A stretch of DNA of 21,010 nucleotides from assembly GCA_036276235.1 (NCBI GenBank), contig DATBDZ010000195.1, positions 1 to 21,010 of the forward strand, written 5' to 3'. The notes below the pieces were generated by a model that saw only the letters and a list, made by a program, of their open reading frames with translations, did not search any database and was not told the DNA's origin. The DNA is from JANWHF01 sp036276235 (GTDB lineage: Bacteria; Planctomycetota; Phycisphaerae; Tepidisphaerales; Tepidisphaeraceae). Shown piece by piece: positions 8,785 to 16,133 of the stretch; position 1 is the stretch's first letter; the number at the start of each line of letters is the position of its first letter. The translations under genes and the position numbers were made by a program.

Positions 8785-9315
8785 TCACGGGGCATAGTGT
8801 GTGAAGACATAATCATGCTCGCGATCCTTAAACGCCTGGTGGCACTGGAAGCAGCTATTGAGCATCGCCGCTTCGACAGGTTTGCCGTCGTTGAATTGCG
8901 CGTATCGCCAGCCACCGGTGGAGGCGTATTTCACGGAGTCCTTGACTATGAACTGAACGCCATTCTTCGGCGGCCCCGCCACGAACGATTGAACGCTGCC
9001 AAAAAGCTTGTTGTTGTCCTCCGACGGCCCATAGCTCCACGCTAGCCGCGCGATGATCGCTCCCTCAGGGAACGGCCGCACTCCTTCGCGATAGGCTTTG
9101 ATCGCGATGTCATTGCCGAGAATGGCCCGGATGTCATCAAGCTTCCCCTCCTCCCGAGCCACGGAGATCAACCGCCAATCGCGGTAGCTCTCGGGAAGTT
9201 TGCCAGCGGCAATCGCCGCCGCCGCGTCATTGGCTCGATCGGATGTTGGGGCCGTCGCGGCAACAGCGATTGCGACAAGGGCCGCTGCAATCAGCAAGAA
9301 AACGATCCGTTTCAT
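8785..9315 (-). CDS. cytochrome P460 family c-type heme protein
   Basis: 176 aa. A signal peptide spans residues 1-22 (MKRIVFLLIAAALVAIAVAA), so the protein is periplasmic. The body matches cytochrome P460 domains: YRDWRLISVAREEG, LDDIRAILGNDIAIKAYREG, FPEGAIIARLAW, then GGWRYAQFNDGKP. The heme c site CFQCH is at residues 155-159. P460 proteins oxidise hydroxylamine or bind NO in ammonia oxidisers, but many relatives in other bacteria have no known substrate, so I do not assign a reaction. The ATG at 9315 has AAGGAG nine bases upstream. Sequence in frame further upstream to 9564 is the hairpin repeat region read as protein and is not part of the gene. First gene of the minus-strand run. Confidence 0.92.
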   Translation of the reverse strand: MKRIVFLLIAAALVAIAVAATAPTSDRANDAAAAIAAGKLPESYRDWRLISVAREEGKLDDIRAILGNDIAIKAYREGVRPFPEGAIIARLAWSYGPSEDNNKLFGSVQSFVAGPPKNGVQFIVKDSVKYASTGGWRYAQFNDGKPVEAAMLNSCFQCHQAFKDREHDYVFTHYAP

Positions 9316-9705
9316 GGCGTCTCTCCTTCTTCCCTCTCTTAAGCGGATCGACCGGACATTCTGGTGGAGCAGACATTCTTGTCTGTTTCGAATCCGTGAG
9401 TGGGGACATTCCTGTCCCCCGAACGGATTCGAGTCTGCTCGGGTGGCAAGAATGCCGCCACTCCCAGACTCGGACAGACAAGAATGTCTGTCCCACCAGA
9501 TTAAGAATGTCTGCCCAAAAAATGGGGCACCCGCTCCGGCGACCGAACGGGAGGCATTGTCCATGACTTACGCTTAGAATATTCGTATATTGCGGCCGGG
9601 CGGACGCCGGACGTTTCACTGCGGCGGCGCAGCGATATCTGACGATCTGGCTGGCCTATCCGCGAATGCTCCGGGTGCCCCGACGGGGCGAAAGGGTTTG
9701 GGCGG
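9316..9705. other. divergent intergenic region
   Basis: 390 bases between the cytochrome P460 gene (leftward) and the kinase gene (rightward). The left half holds the hairpin cluster at 9355-9500. An AT-rich spot near 9577-9590 (GAATATTCGTATATT) could belong to the kinase promoter, but I see no convincing -35/-10 pair. No gene is visible; peptides such as DRQECLSHQ come from the repeat itself. Confidence 0.6.
9355..9500. repeat. cluster of four palindromic hairpins (dispersed REP-like element)
   Basis: Four hairpins share one design, a 6-9 bp stem with a four-base loop. 9370-9385: CAGACA, loop TTCT. 9402-9419: GGGGACA, loop TTCC. 9442-9459: GGTGGCA, loop AGAA, one wobble pair. 9472-9493: GGACAGACA, loop AGAA. 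The whole block is also an imperfect inverted repeat centred near 9431: TCTGGTGG at the left matches CCACCAGA at the right, and the order of hairpins mirrors. A fifth partial unit (AAGAATGTCTG) follows at 9503-9513. From memory, similar GACAAGAATGTCTGTC units are scattered in planctomycete genomes. A lone relative lies at 16210-16231. Confidence 0.8.
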
Positions 9706-12700
9706 ATGCGATCACCGGCGATCAGCGAGGCGCGCATCACGGAGCTTGTCGAAGAGGCCTTTCAGGAAGGGCTGTCGGCGGAGCAGGCGTGCCGCGACAC
9801 ACCGGAGGCGCTGGCGGAGGTGCGCGCGCGATTGGCCGAATGCCACCGGATGGCGGCGCTCCTCAATGGTTTGTTTCCGCCAAACGCTCCATCTACGTCA
9901 CAAATCAACGACTCGTCGGACATCGATGACTCAGATAAAGATGTCGGCGACCGGGCCGACGCCGACGCATTCCCCAATCTTCCCGGTTACCGCATCGAAG
10001 CGACAATGGGGCGCGGCGGCATGGGGGTCGTTTACCGGGCGGTGAATCTTCGTCTCAACCGTGTCGTCGCGCTCAAGACACTGCGTCGCGGAATGTATGC
10101 CACCCACGCGGAGCGCACGCGGTTTTTGCGCGAGGGACGCGCACTGGCTTCGTTGCGGCATCCGCACGTCGTGCCCGTTTATGACGCCGGCGAACTGGGC
10201 GGCCAGCCGTACTTCACGATGGAGCTGGTTGAAGGCGGAAGTCTGTCCAAGAGACTGGCCGCCGCGCCGCTCCCCTCGGCCGAAGCGGCGCGCATCGTCG
10301 AAGCAGTCGGCGCAGCCGTGCAGGCGGCGCACGATGCGGGGATCATTCATCGCGATCTCAAGCCCGCCAATGTTTTGCTGACGACCGATGCGACTCCCAA
10401 AGTCAGCGACTTTGGCCTGGTCCAGTCCTATGAAGAGGTGGCGGGTGATGAAAACCCGCTGACGCTCACCGGCCAGCGTCTGGGGACGCCCAGCTACATG
10501 GCGCCGGAGCAGGCGTCGCCGCGATGGGGCGCGGTCGGCCCGCTCACGGATGTGTACGGAATCGGCGCGATACTTTACGAGACGCTCACCGGTCGCCCGC
10601 CATTCAGCGGCGACTCGCCCGCCGAAACCGAACGCCAATTGCTCAGTGATGATCCAGTGTCGCCGACGCGGCTGAACTCGCGCGTGGCGCGTGATCTGGA
10701 AACCATCTGCCTGAAATGCCTCGCCAAAGAGCCGGCGCATCGATACGGGTCGGCGTCGGCGGTCGTGAATGAATTGCGGCGATTTCGTGAGGGCCTGCCG
10801 ATCCGGGCTCGACGGGCCGGCCGTGCCGAGCGCGTGGTCAAGTGGGCACGTCGCCGGCCCTCGGTGGCGGCGGCGGCGGGCTTGGCCCTGCTGATCGCCG
10901 GCGCGTCGGTGAGCGGTGTCTGCTGGGCGCTGCTCACGCGCGCCGCCATCTCGCGCGCCGCGACCGACGATTTGCGCGACGCGGTTGCGCAGCAGCGGCA
11001 GGCGCACTGGGATTCCGCCGACGCCGCCACCAACCGCGCCGTCGGCCGCCTCACGCATTTTCTTGCTCCGGCCGCGCTTCGCGTGGAACTGGACAGCGTG
11101 CGGCGGAATCAGGCGACCGTCCGAACTCTCGAAGCGCTTCGTGCCCGCGGCGCTGGGACGCTAAGACAACCTCTCTCTGAGAATATTCTCGCCGCCGATT
11201 TCGCGGCGGCGTTTGGCAGCGCGGGCGTGGGCGATCCGGGCATCCCGGCCACCACGGTTGCCCAACGGGTTCAGGCTTCGCCGATTCGCGCGGAGCTGAT
11301 CGCGGCGTTGGATTCCTGGGCGACCTACGATACGGAGCCTCGCCTGACATGGGTGCTGGCGGTTGCGCGGCTTGCCGATCCGGATCCCAGCGGCTGGCGC
11401 GAGCGCGCCCGCAACCCCGCCGCCTGGGCATCACTGGCCAACGCGTCCGTTCTTCTCAACGACCCCGCCGTCAGCCGCCAGCCCACCAGTGTTTTGCTTC
11501 TGCTGGCTTCGCGATTGCAGTACAACAAAAACATTCAGCCGCTCGTCATTCCGCTGCTCCAAGAAGTACAGAGTGAGCATCCCGATGACTTCTGGGCCAA
11601 CGCGTATCTTGGCTATGCCTACGGCGTACGCGGCCTTCAAAGCGGCGACCACACGGAAATGCAAAACGCCGCCCGATTTTTGCAGGCAGCAGTTTCGCTC
11701 CGCCCCGACTATGACATTACCCGCACCAACCTCGGTACGGCTCTGGCCAGCATAGGCCCGGATTACTATGCCCAGGCGATCAGTGAATTTCGCGAGGCAG
11801 TGCGGATTAATCCCGACCTTCCCATCGCCCACGCGCACATTGGCCGTCTGCTCGCCTGGCAGGGGCAGCATGTCGATGCGGTGCGCGAGTTCGACGAGGG
11901 CCTGCGCCTCAAGCCCAATGATGTCGCCATGAATGTCGCGCGCGGCCAGAGCATGGCCGTGCTCGGCCGCGAACCCGAGGCGACGGCCGCATTCACCCGC
12001 GCTCTCTCCGGCAATCCCAAGGACCTGGAAACTCTCGGCGATCGCAAGACCGCGCTATTCCATGTCGGACGTCTCGATGCATTTTGCGATCTGGTGCGCG
12101 ATCAGCTTTTGTCCCCATCCACAAGCGATGACACAAGCTGGAAAGGGTATGCTGAGCTATGTCTGTATCTGGATCGCCGCGATGATTACGCCGCCGCGCG
12201 GCGACACATGCTGGAAAAGTTTGGCAACAGCAAAAACCCCCGCGTGCAGGAACGCGTGGGCCGCACGTACTTGCTTGGGCCAGCAGATGGCCAGGAGCTC
12301 CAGCGCGCCACCGCCCTCGTGAAGGCGGCCCTGGCCTCCGACGCGAGCCCGCCCACCTGGCTGCATCCGTACTACCTGTTTGCCGCCGCGCTGGCCGACT
12401 ATCGCGCCGCAAATTACGCGGCGGTTCTCGATGTCTGCGAAGGCCCCTCCGCCGCCGTTTTGGGGCCATGCCCCAAGCTGCTGTGCGCGATGGCCCATGC
12501 GAAACTGGGCCAATCCGCCGCCGCGCGCCACGCGCTGGCCCAGGGCATCCTCCGCTACGACTGGACGCTGCGCGATCCGGATTTCCAGGACATGTGGCTC
12601 TACCACGACTTCCGTCGCGAGGCCGAAACGCTGGTGCTCACAAACCTGCAGGCTTTTCTGGATGGCCAATACGATCCGCAAGATAATGACGAGCGGATCG

Positions 12701-13143
12701 CGATGACCGGCGCCTGCCAGGCCGCGCGGCGAACCGTCGCCGGCGCCAATCTCTGGACGGCGGTCTTCTCAAGCAACTCCGCCGAAGCCGCAAAGTACCG
12801 GAGATGGGCAATCGCCACCGCCTCCCTCGCCGGCTGCGGACAAGGCGCCGACGCGACGAGTCTCAGCGACCCCCAGCGCCAAGCCTGGCGAGACCAGGCC
12901 CGCGAATGGCTCGCAGCAGAGTTGGCGGCCGCATCACCCGCCCCCACACCATCGCCCCCCGCACCCGCTGACCAAGCGGCAACCGCCGCCCGAACGAATC
13001 TCGCCGTCTTGCAAAAGTCCCCCGATCTAGCCCCCCTCCACGACCCCGCACGGCTCCAGAAGTTTTCATCAGAAGAGCAAGCGGCGTGGGCTGACCTTTG
13101 GGCAAGGATGGATGCCGCCGCGACGACCAAAGCAGCGCAATGA
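9706..13143 (+). CDS. Hanks-type Ser/Thr protein kinase with transmembrane segment and TPR region
   Basis: 1145 aa. A helical N-terminal region (1-60) precedes the kinase domain at about 95-365. The glycine loop is MGRGGMGVVY (101-110), the ATP lysine K124 in VALK, the catalytic loop HRDLKPAN with D217, DFG at 235-237, and MAPEQ at 265-269; all key residues are present, so it should be active. LETICLKCLAKEP (331-343) is typical of planctomycete PknB-like kinases. A single membrane helix spans about 387-410 (SVAAAAGLALLIAGASVSGVCWALL region). Outside it lies a long region with TPR-like helix pairs at about 628-790 (FREAVRINPDLPIAHAHIG and relatives), probably for protein binding in the periplasm. 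Such kinases often sit beside an ECF sigma gene; none adjoins here. Start: first ATG in frame, 9706; no strong RBS. Confidence 0.93.
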   Translation: MRSPAISEARITELVEEAFQEGLSAEQACRDTPEALAEVRARLAECHRMAALLNGLFPPNAPSTSQINDSSDIDDSDKDVGDRADADAFPNLPGYRIEATMGRGGMGVVYRAVNLRLNRVVALKTLRRGMYATHAERTRFLREGRALASLRHPHVVPVYDAGELGGQPYFTMELVEGGSLSKRLAAAPLPSAEAARIVEAVGAAVQAAHDAGIIHRDLKPANVLLTTDATPKVSDFGLVQSYEEVAGDENPLTLTGQRLGTPSYMAPEQASPRWGAVGPLTDVYGIGAILYETLTGRPPFSGDSPAETERQLLSDDPVSPTRLNSRVARDLETICLKCLAKEPAHRYGSASAVVNELRRFREGLPIRARRAGRAERVVKWARRRPSVAAAAGLALLIAGASVSGVCWALLTRAAISRAATDDLRDAVAQQRQAHWDSADAATNRAVGRLTHFLAPAALRVELDSVRRNQATVRTLEALRARGAGTLRQPLSENILAADFAAAFGSAGVGDPGIPATTVAQRVQASPIRAELIAALDSWATYDTEPRLTWVLAVARLADPDPSGWRERARNPAAWASLANASVLLNDPAVSRQPTSVLLLLASRLQYNKNIQPLVIPLLQEVQSEHPDDFWANAYLGYAYGVRGLQSGDHTEMQNAARFLQAAVSLRPDYDITRTNLGTALASIGPDYYAQAISEFREAVRINPDLPIAHAHIGRLLAWQGQHVDAVREFDEGLRLKPNDVAMNVARGQSMAVLGREPEATAAFTRALSGNPKDLETLGDRKTALFHVGRLDAFCDLVRDQLLSPSTSDDTSWKGYAELCLYLDRRDDYAAARRHMLEKFGNSKNPRVQERVGRTYLLGPADGQELQRATALVKAALASDASPPTWLHPYYLFAAALADYRAANYAAVLDVCEGPSAAVLGPCPKLLCAMAHAKLGQSAAARHALAQGILRYDWTLRDPDFQDMWLYHDFRREAETLVLTNLQAFLDGQYDPQDNDERIAMTGACQAARRTVAGANLWTAVFSSNSAEAAKYRRWAIATASLAGCGQGADATSLSDPQRQAWRDQAREWLAAELAAASPAPTPSPPAPADQAATAARTNLAVLQKSPDLAPLHDPARLQKFSSEEQAAWADLWARMDAAATTKAAQ

Positions 13144-13209
13144 GATAGCTTCCGGCAAGGATGGCCGCTCGCTAGTGACCTCTGACCGATGACGCCCGGC
13201 TTCTGAGCA

Positions 13210-13566
13210 TCATGTGCGTCGCCAGCGTCCGCGTTGGTTGACTCGTCGAACGGTCAGCCGGTGGCGTTGATGGAAGGGGCGGACTGCGTAAGTGTCCAGA
13301 GGAGCCAATAAATGTCTCCGCGCGCCGAAGCTGATGCGAGTTCCAAGCCGCTGTGTTACGTCGAATCGCTTTGTGACAGGTCGGGCGGGTGATTCGTCGC
13401 GGGTCCTTGCGCGTAGAAGCCGCGCCAGCGCGGCGGCTATTAGTACAAGAGCCGCTAGCGCGAGCGGCACGATGATGAATGACAAGACCATGACCAGAAC
13501 CGGGTCGAAACCCCAAAAGTCTGATGGGCTCTGGGAGGGAAACTCGGTTGGAAAGTACTCTGGCAT
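13210..13566 (-). CDS. small single-pass membrane protein, hypothetical
   Basis: 118 aa, family not recognised. The N-terminus is acidic and Pro/Phe-rich (MPEYFPTEFPSQSPSDFWGF), followed by one strong membrane helix at about 22-48 (LVMVLSFIIVPLALAALVLIAAAL), then a basic, Arg-rich cytosolic tail. The ATG at 13566 has GAGGA eight bases upstream; longer readings to 13680 lack support. It is convergent with the kinase gene and 59 bases downstream of another small membrane protein gene, so the two may be co-transcribed. The Arg-rich tail could partly reflect an open frame in GC-rich DNA, so the exact end is less certain than the helix. Confidence 0.55.
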   Translation of the reverse strand: MPEYFPTEFPSQSPSDFWGFDPVLVMVLSFIIVPLALAALVLIAAALARLLRARTRDESPARPVTKRFDVTQRLGTRISFGARRHLLAPLDTYAVRPFHQRHRLTVRRVNQRGRWRRT

Positions 13567-13625
13567 TGGTGTCCTCGTAGTAGGTAAGCGTGCTGTGAGG
13601 ACATGCCGGGGCGGCTGCTGCCAGA

Positions 13626-13895
13626 TCAATCGCCGAATTCCGGGCAGCGGTCGGGCGTGGCTCGGAGGTCGTACCCGCAATTTGGGCAGAGCCCTTCGCG
13701 TTCCCAGTCATGGATTTGCCGCCTTCTTTGGAGCCGGCGAACCGCGAAGAAGAGGGGGACCAGCAAGAAGAGCCACATGTATCCGCCAGTGGGAAAAAAC
13801 AGGAAGGTGAGCCCAATGGCAAGCGATCCGATCCCGAGTGTGAGCGCAATCGCCACGAAAAGCCCCGCCGCGATGCGTAGCAGCTTCTCACTCAT
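13626..13895 (-). CDS. two-helix membrane protein with degenerate C-terminal zinc ribbon
   Basis: 89 aa. Two hydrophobic segments (about 8-32 and 38-53) are followed by a basic linker RRLQRRRQ and a C-terminal CPNCGYDLRATPDRCPEFGD. That tail is the zinc-ribbon signature very common in planctomycete small membrane proteins, which normally reads CPxCGYDLRATPxRCPECG. Here the cysteines are C70, C73 and C84, but the fourth ligand is Phe87 (codon TTC where TGC is expected), and the protein stops two residues later. It may bind zinc weakly or not at all. The ATG at 13895 has GGGAA upstream, and a TATAAA lies 36 bases before it on the minus strand (a possible -10). Function unknown. Confidence 0.75.
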   Translation of the reverse strand: MSEKLLRIAAGLFVAIALTLGIGSLAIGLTFLFFPTGGYMWLFLLVPLFFAVRRLQRRRQIHDWEREGLCPNCGYDLRATPDRCPEFGD

Positions 13896-14323
13896 GCGAT
13901 TCCCAGTCGAGGCGGCGCTTCAGCCCGGAGTATTTATAAAATCGCTTGACAAACGTCATGGGACAGTGATGGTCGTTCGTTCAGAAGCGCCCCGCCGGAG
14001 CGAATCCGATAAGTGTACAACGGGAGAGGAGTTATGGAAATCGCGTAGCAATCTACTGACAAAAACGGCCCGTTTTGCGCGCCCCATTTTGTCCCGCGAA
14101 TCGGGCGCTGATCAGCCTTGGCGGGGTCAAAAAGCGGGTTTGGCGCGATGGGGAGGATCATCCTCAGCATCTGGTGCTTGCGGCAAGGCCGCGTGTGGCG
14201 TCAGTGCCGATCGATCATCTCAATCTGCTCCGACCTGCTTCGTATGCATCTTTTTGTAGCGAATCGATGAAGTCCAGCCGCCACACCTTGTGCGTTACAT
14301 CGCCAAAGCGACTGGGGCGAAAG
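13896..14323. other. intergenic region with a possible out-of-frame coding remnant
   Basis: 428 bases without a supported gene. In the right part, on the minus strand just past the DoxX stop, a different frame stays open to a stop at about 14226 and reads DAPDGDFRPSRFGDVTHKVW and then RLDFIDSLQKDAYEAGRSRL, which looks protein-like. The left part includes a TATAAA near 13931-13936 and a GGAGAGGAG at about 14022, which precedes only a five-codon reading frame. I recognise no RNA gene or terminator. Confidence 0.4.
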
Positions 14324-14890
14324 TCACCATCGGGCGCATCCTTCCGCGACGTCCATCGTTTGGAGCCGCGGGCGTTTCTCTTTCTTGTCTGGTCCGGGCA
14401 AGAGGTTGCGCCTGATCAGGCGGTCCATCGACAGGCTTCCTGGGCCGAAGGCAATCATCGTGATCGCGAGGATGAGCATCGGGAAGGCGCTGTCATTGAT
14501 GAACGAATCGTATCCGTCGAGCCGATTGGGGCCGGCGAAGAGTTGGCGCAGCGTGTCGCGGCTTGCGGTTGCGAAAGCTACTAAGAAATTGAAGACCAGA
14601 GGCACTGATATGAGTCGCGTCGCAAGGCCGAGCACCAGCAGCGCGCCGCCAACAAGTTCCGTGGTGCCGGAGATATAGACATTCAATTCCGGCAGCGGCA
14701 CGCCCCACCCTTTGAAGGCTTCGACGGTTTTCTGAACGTGCGTCAGATGGCCGTAGCCGGATTCAAGAAGCTGCCAACCCCAGGTCAGACGCAGAGCCAG
14801 CAGCACAAATGATTGCAGTGGGCTGGAGCGATCGACCAGGGAGTCGTAGCGATGGATGAAGCGTGATGGAATAATGTTTGTGATGTTCAT
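14324..14890 (-). CDS. DoxX family membrane protein
   Basis: 188 aa with four membrane helices. The opening helix carries LALRLTWGWQLLESGYGHLT, the DoxX pattern of an Arg in helix 1 followed by GxxH/K. Next come FKGWGVPLPELNVYISG, ELVGGALLVLGLATRLISVP and FPMLILAITMIAFGPGSLSMD, all typical. DoxX proteins are inner-membrane and linked to redox or thiol stress, and they often accompany metal-handling small-protein operons. The ATG at 14890 has GGAG nearby; the in-frame stretch up to 14992 is the AT-rich repeat translated. The tail after PGPDKKEKRPRLQ is short and may be altered by a frameshift. The Cys-rich protein gene lies upstream but ends in a terminator, so DoxX probably has its own promoter in or after the repeat. 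Confidence 0.9.
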   Translation of the reverse strand: MNITNIIPSRFIHRYDSLVDRSSPLQSFVLLALRLTWGWQLLESGYGHLTHVQKTVEAFKGWGVPLPELNVYISGTTELVGGALLVLGLATRLISVPLVFNFLVAFATASRDTLRQLFAGPNRLDGYDSFINDSAFPMLILAITMIAFGPGSLSMDRLIRRNLLPGPDKKEKRPRLQTMDVAEGCARW

Positions 14891-14907
14891 GATGGCTCCG
14901 GTTTGCG

Positions 14908-15049
14908 AGATTTCAAATCTCAAGCTCAAATTCCAAATCTCAAATTCCAAATTTGAAATCTCAAATTCCAAATCCGAAGTCTGAAATCTCAAATTGCAAA
15001 TCTGTTTTCACGTCTGAATTTTCAAATCTCAGATTTCAGATCTCGAATG
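14908..15049. repeat. AT-rich degenerate tandem repeat (CAAATCTCAAATTCC units)
   Basis: About 140 bases built from variants of a 14-15 base unit such as CTCAAATTCCAAAT, some inverted (TTTGAAATCTCAAATT), forming an AT-rich island in GC-rich DNA. Read on the minus strand it gives FEISNLEFEIWNLSLRFEIS. A short relative, TTTCAGATTGCAGAT, is at about 15752. From memory this type of repeat recurs in planctomycete genomes; its role is unknown. Confidence 0.8.
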
Positions 15050-15054
15050 GATTG

Positions 15055-15095
15055 AAAAAATGAGTCGAGGGCCCGCGGGTAGATCGGGCCCTCGA
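15055..15095 (-). terminator. intrinsic terminator of the Cys-rich protein gene
   Basis: A perfect 11-bp stem, TCGAGGGCCCG at 15065-15075 pairing with CGGGCCCTCGA at 15085-15095, with a 9-base loop. On the minus strand it is followed, four bases later, by six T (15060-15055). It begins 32 bases after the stop of the gene at 15127, so that gene ends as its own transcript before the repeat and DoxX. Confidence 0.85.
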
Positions 15096-15126
15096 CGCTG
15101 GGGGAATTGGGAAGGATCGCTGCGGC

Positions 15127-15438
15127 TTACTTGTCCTTCTTCTCGTCCTTGGTCGAGCAGCCGCCGTGGCCTTTGCAGGTGTTTTTGCCTTTGCAACCGT
15201 TGTCGCCGGTCTTGCAGCCGCCCTGGCCCTTGCACTCGTTCTTGCCTTTGCAATCGTGCTTGCCCTTGTCCTTGTCGTCGGCGGCAAGCGCCTTGGCGCC
15301 GGCCTTGGAATCGATCGCGACCTTCTTGGCCGATGCGCCGCTCGATGCGGGAACGGTGGCGGCGAGGCTGCGGGCGGCGGAGCCGGCCAGCAGCCCGGTC
15401 ATCGCGGCGGCCGCGATCATCATCTTGGTGGACTTCAT
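15127..15438 (-). CDS. secreted Cys-rich small protein with CKGxNxCKGxGGC repeats (bufferin-like candidate)
   Basis: 103 aa. A signal peptide (MKSTKMMIAAAAMTGLLAGS... cleaved near SLAA, residues 24-27) is followed by a Lys/Asp-rich low-complexity stretch. Then come two copies of a cysteine repeat: C63KGKNEC69KGQGGC75 and C82KGKNTC88KGHGGC94. Regular Cys spacing in a small exported protein suggests metal binding. Related CKGxNxCKGxG proteins are, from memory, the precursors of the bufferin type, peptides modified by DUF692 enzymes and used in copper or metal homeostasis, often with DoxX alongside. No DUF692 or DUF2063 gene is in this window, so the link is family-level inference. The ATG at 15438 has AAAGG upstream. 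A strong terminator follows. A TGTGAAAC half-site lies at 15473-15480, within the likely promoter region. Confidence 0.85.
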   Translation of the reverse strand: MKSTKMMIAAAAMTGLLAGSAARSLAATVPASSGASAKKVAIDSKAGAKALAADDKDKGKHDCKGKNECKGQGGCKTGDNGCKGKNTCKGHGGCSTKDEKKDK

Positions 15439-15773
15439 AACAGTGCCTTTCTGCGAGCCGGGCTCGCGGGGTTGTGAAACAGGTGATTCGATTTGAATCG
15501 TTGTGATGATCGATCCATTACCGATTCATCACGCCTTTCAGATGCCGCGTCACGTGCGGCGGTTACATTAATTTTTTCAAGGATCATCCGGCCAGCGGCA
15601 TCGCCATCGGCTGCGCATCCTGGCGCGATACGCGCTCGGATGCATGGCCATGCTCTTCATCATGATGCGTATGAGAAACCGCGGCGAGCGGTTCACCAGC
15701 AACACCATTCCCATCATATACAGGAGTGAGATGCGGACCGAAGGCTTGCGGTTTCAGATTGCAGATAGCGGGC
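15439..15773. other. intergenic region between Cys-rich and zf-HC2 genes, with His/Met-rich open frames
   Basis: 335 bases. The 60 bases nearest the Cys-rich gene hold its promoter region, including a small dyad GATTC-GATTT-GAATC at 15484-15498. The 15577-15730 part reads as His- or Met-rich in several frames (for example HTHHDEEHGHASE on the minus strand, without a start codon) because of repeated CATG/ATGC words. One short candidate gene is listed separately. Confidence 0.5.
15577..15717 (-). CDS. possible 46-aa Met/Arg-rich small protein
   Basis: An ATG-initiated frame on the minus strand gives a protein starting MMGMVLLVNRSPRFLIRIMM and continuing MKSMAMHPSAYRARMRSRW. Third codon positions are strongly GC-rich, as in the real genes here, and more so than in the competing His-rich frame. 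A hydrophobic start and basic tail could make a small membrane-associated protein. Against it: no ribosome binding site, very short, and other frames also stay open. I do not recognise a family. Confidence 0.22.
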   Translation of the reverse strand: MMGMVLLVNRSPRFLIRIMMKSMAMHPSAYRARMRSRWRCRWPDDP

Positions 15774-16016
15774 TTACGATTTCCGCCGCGCGGCGAGGAT
15801 TGCCTGGACTAATTCTTCTGGCATGCCTGCGGGGGGAGGGCCGTTGGAGTTTGTCATGGCCGCCTTGGCGGCGCGGATGGTCATTTTGTAGGAGCGCAGA
15901 TAGTTGCGGCAATTGCCACACAGCAGCAGATGAAAGCGGAAGCTCAGTTGCTGACGCCGGGGAAGGTCGCCGTCGAGATAGCGGTCGAGGAACTCGGTGA
16001 CGTCTCGGCAGGTCAT
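15774..16016 (-). CDS. zf-HC2 anti-sigma factor-like protein
   Basis: 80 aa. MTCRDVTEFLDRYLDGDLP followed by HLLLCGNC is the zinc-binding anti-sigma domain pattern: C3, H29, C33 and C36 form the HxxxCxxC site with the upstream cysteine. Such proteins bind and hold an ECF sigma factor until a redox or metal signal releases it. There is no membrane helix, so it would be a soluble, ChrR/RsrA-like sensor. Its usual ECF partner gene is not next to it; the only ECF gene in the window is 3.5 kb away on the other strand. The C-terminus (AGMPEELVQAILAARRKS) is helical. The ATG at 16016 has GAAAGAAG upstream. Confidence 0.8.
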   Translation of the reverse strand: MTCRDVTEFLDRYLDGDLPRRQQLSFRFHLLLCGNCRNYLRSYKMTIRAAKAAMTNSNGPPPAGMPEELVQAILAARRKS

Positions 16017-16133
16017 GGCTCGCTTCTTTCACGCACCACTCAGCAGCGGCTGAGCGGTCTGCACAATCTTCCCTTGCTATCGGCCTGTCGGCAACTGGTC
16101 AACGGGGATTTAGATGCAAAACGGGGCGAGGAG

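Noticed and set aside
9444..9459. TGGCAAGAATGCCGCC as a second sigma-54 promoter facing the kinase gene
   Set aside because: GG and GC have the right spacing, but the -12 part is CCGC rather than TTGC and the match arises from one of the repeat hairpins.
9200..9577. Open frames across the hairpin cluster (peptides such as DRQECLSHQ)
   Set aside because: They are translations of the palindromic repeat, open on both strands, without family features or start signals.
15493..15729. 78-aa plus-strand His-rich reading frame
   Set aside because: Low-complexity, with no ribosome binding site; the His come from repeated CATG words that read as His or Met in several frames.
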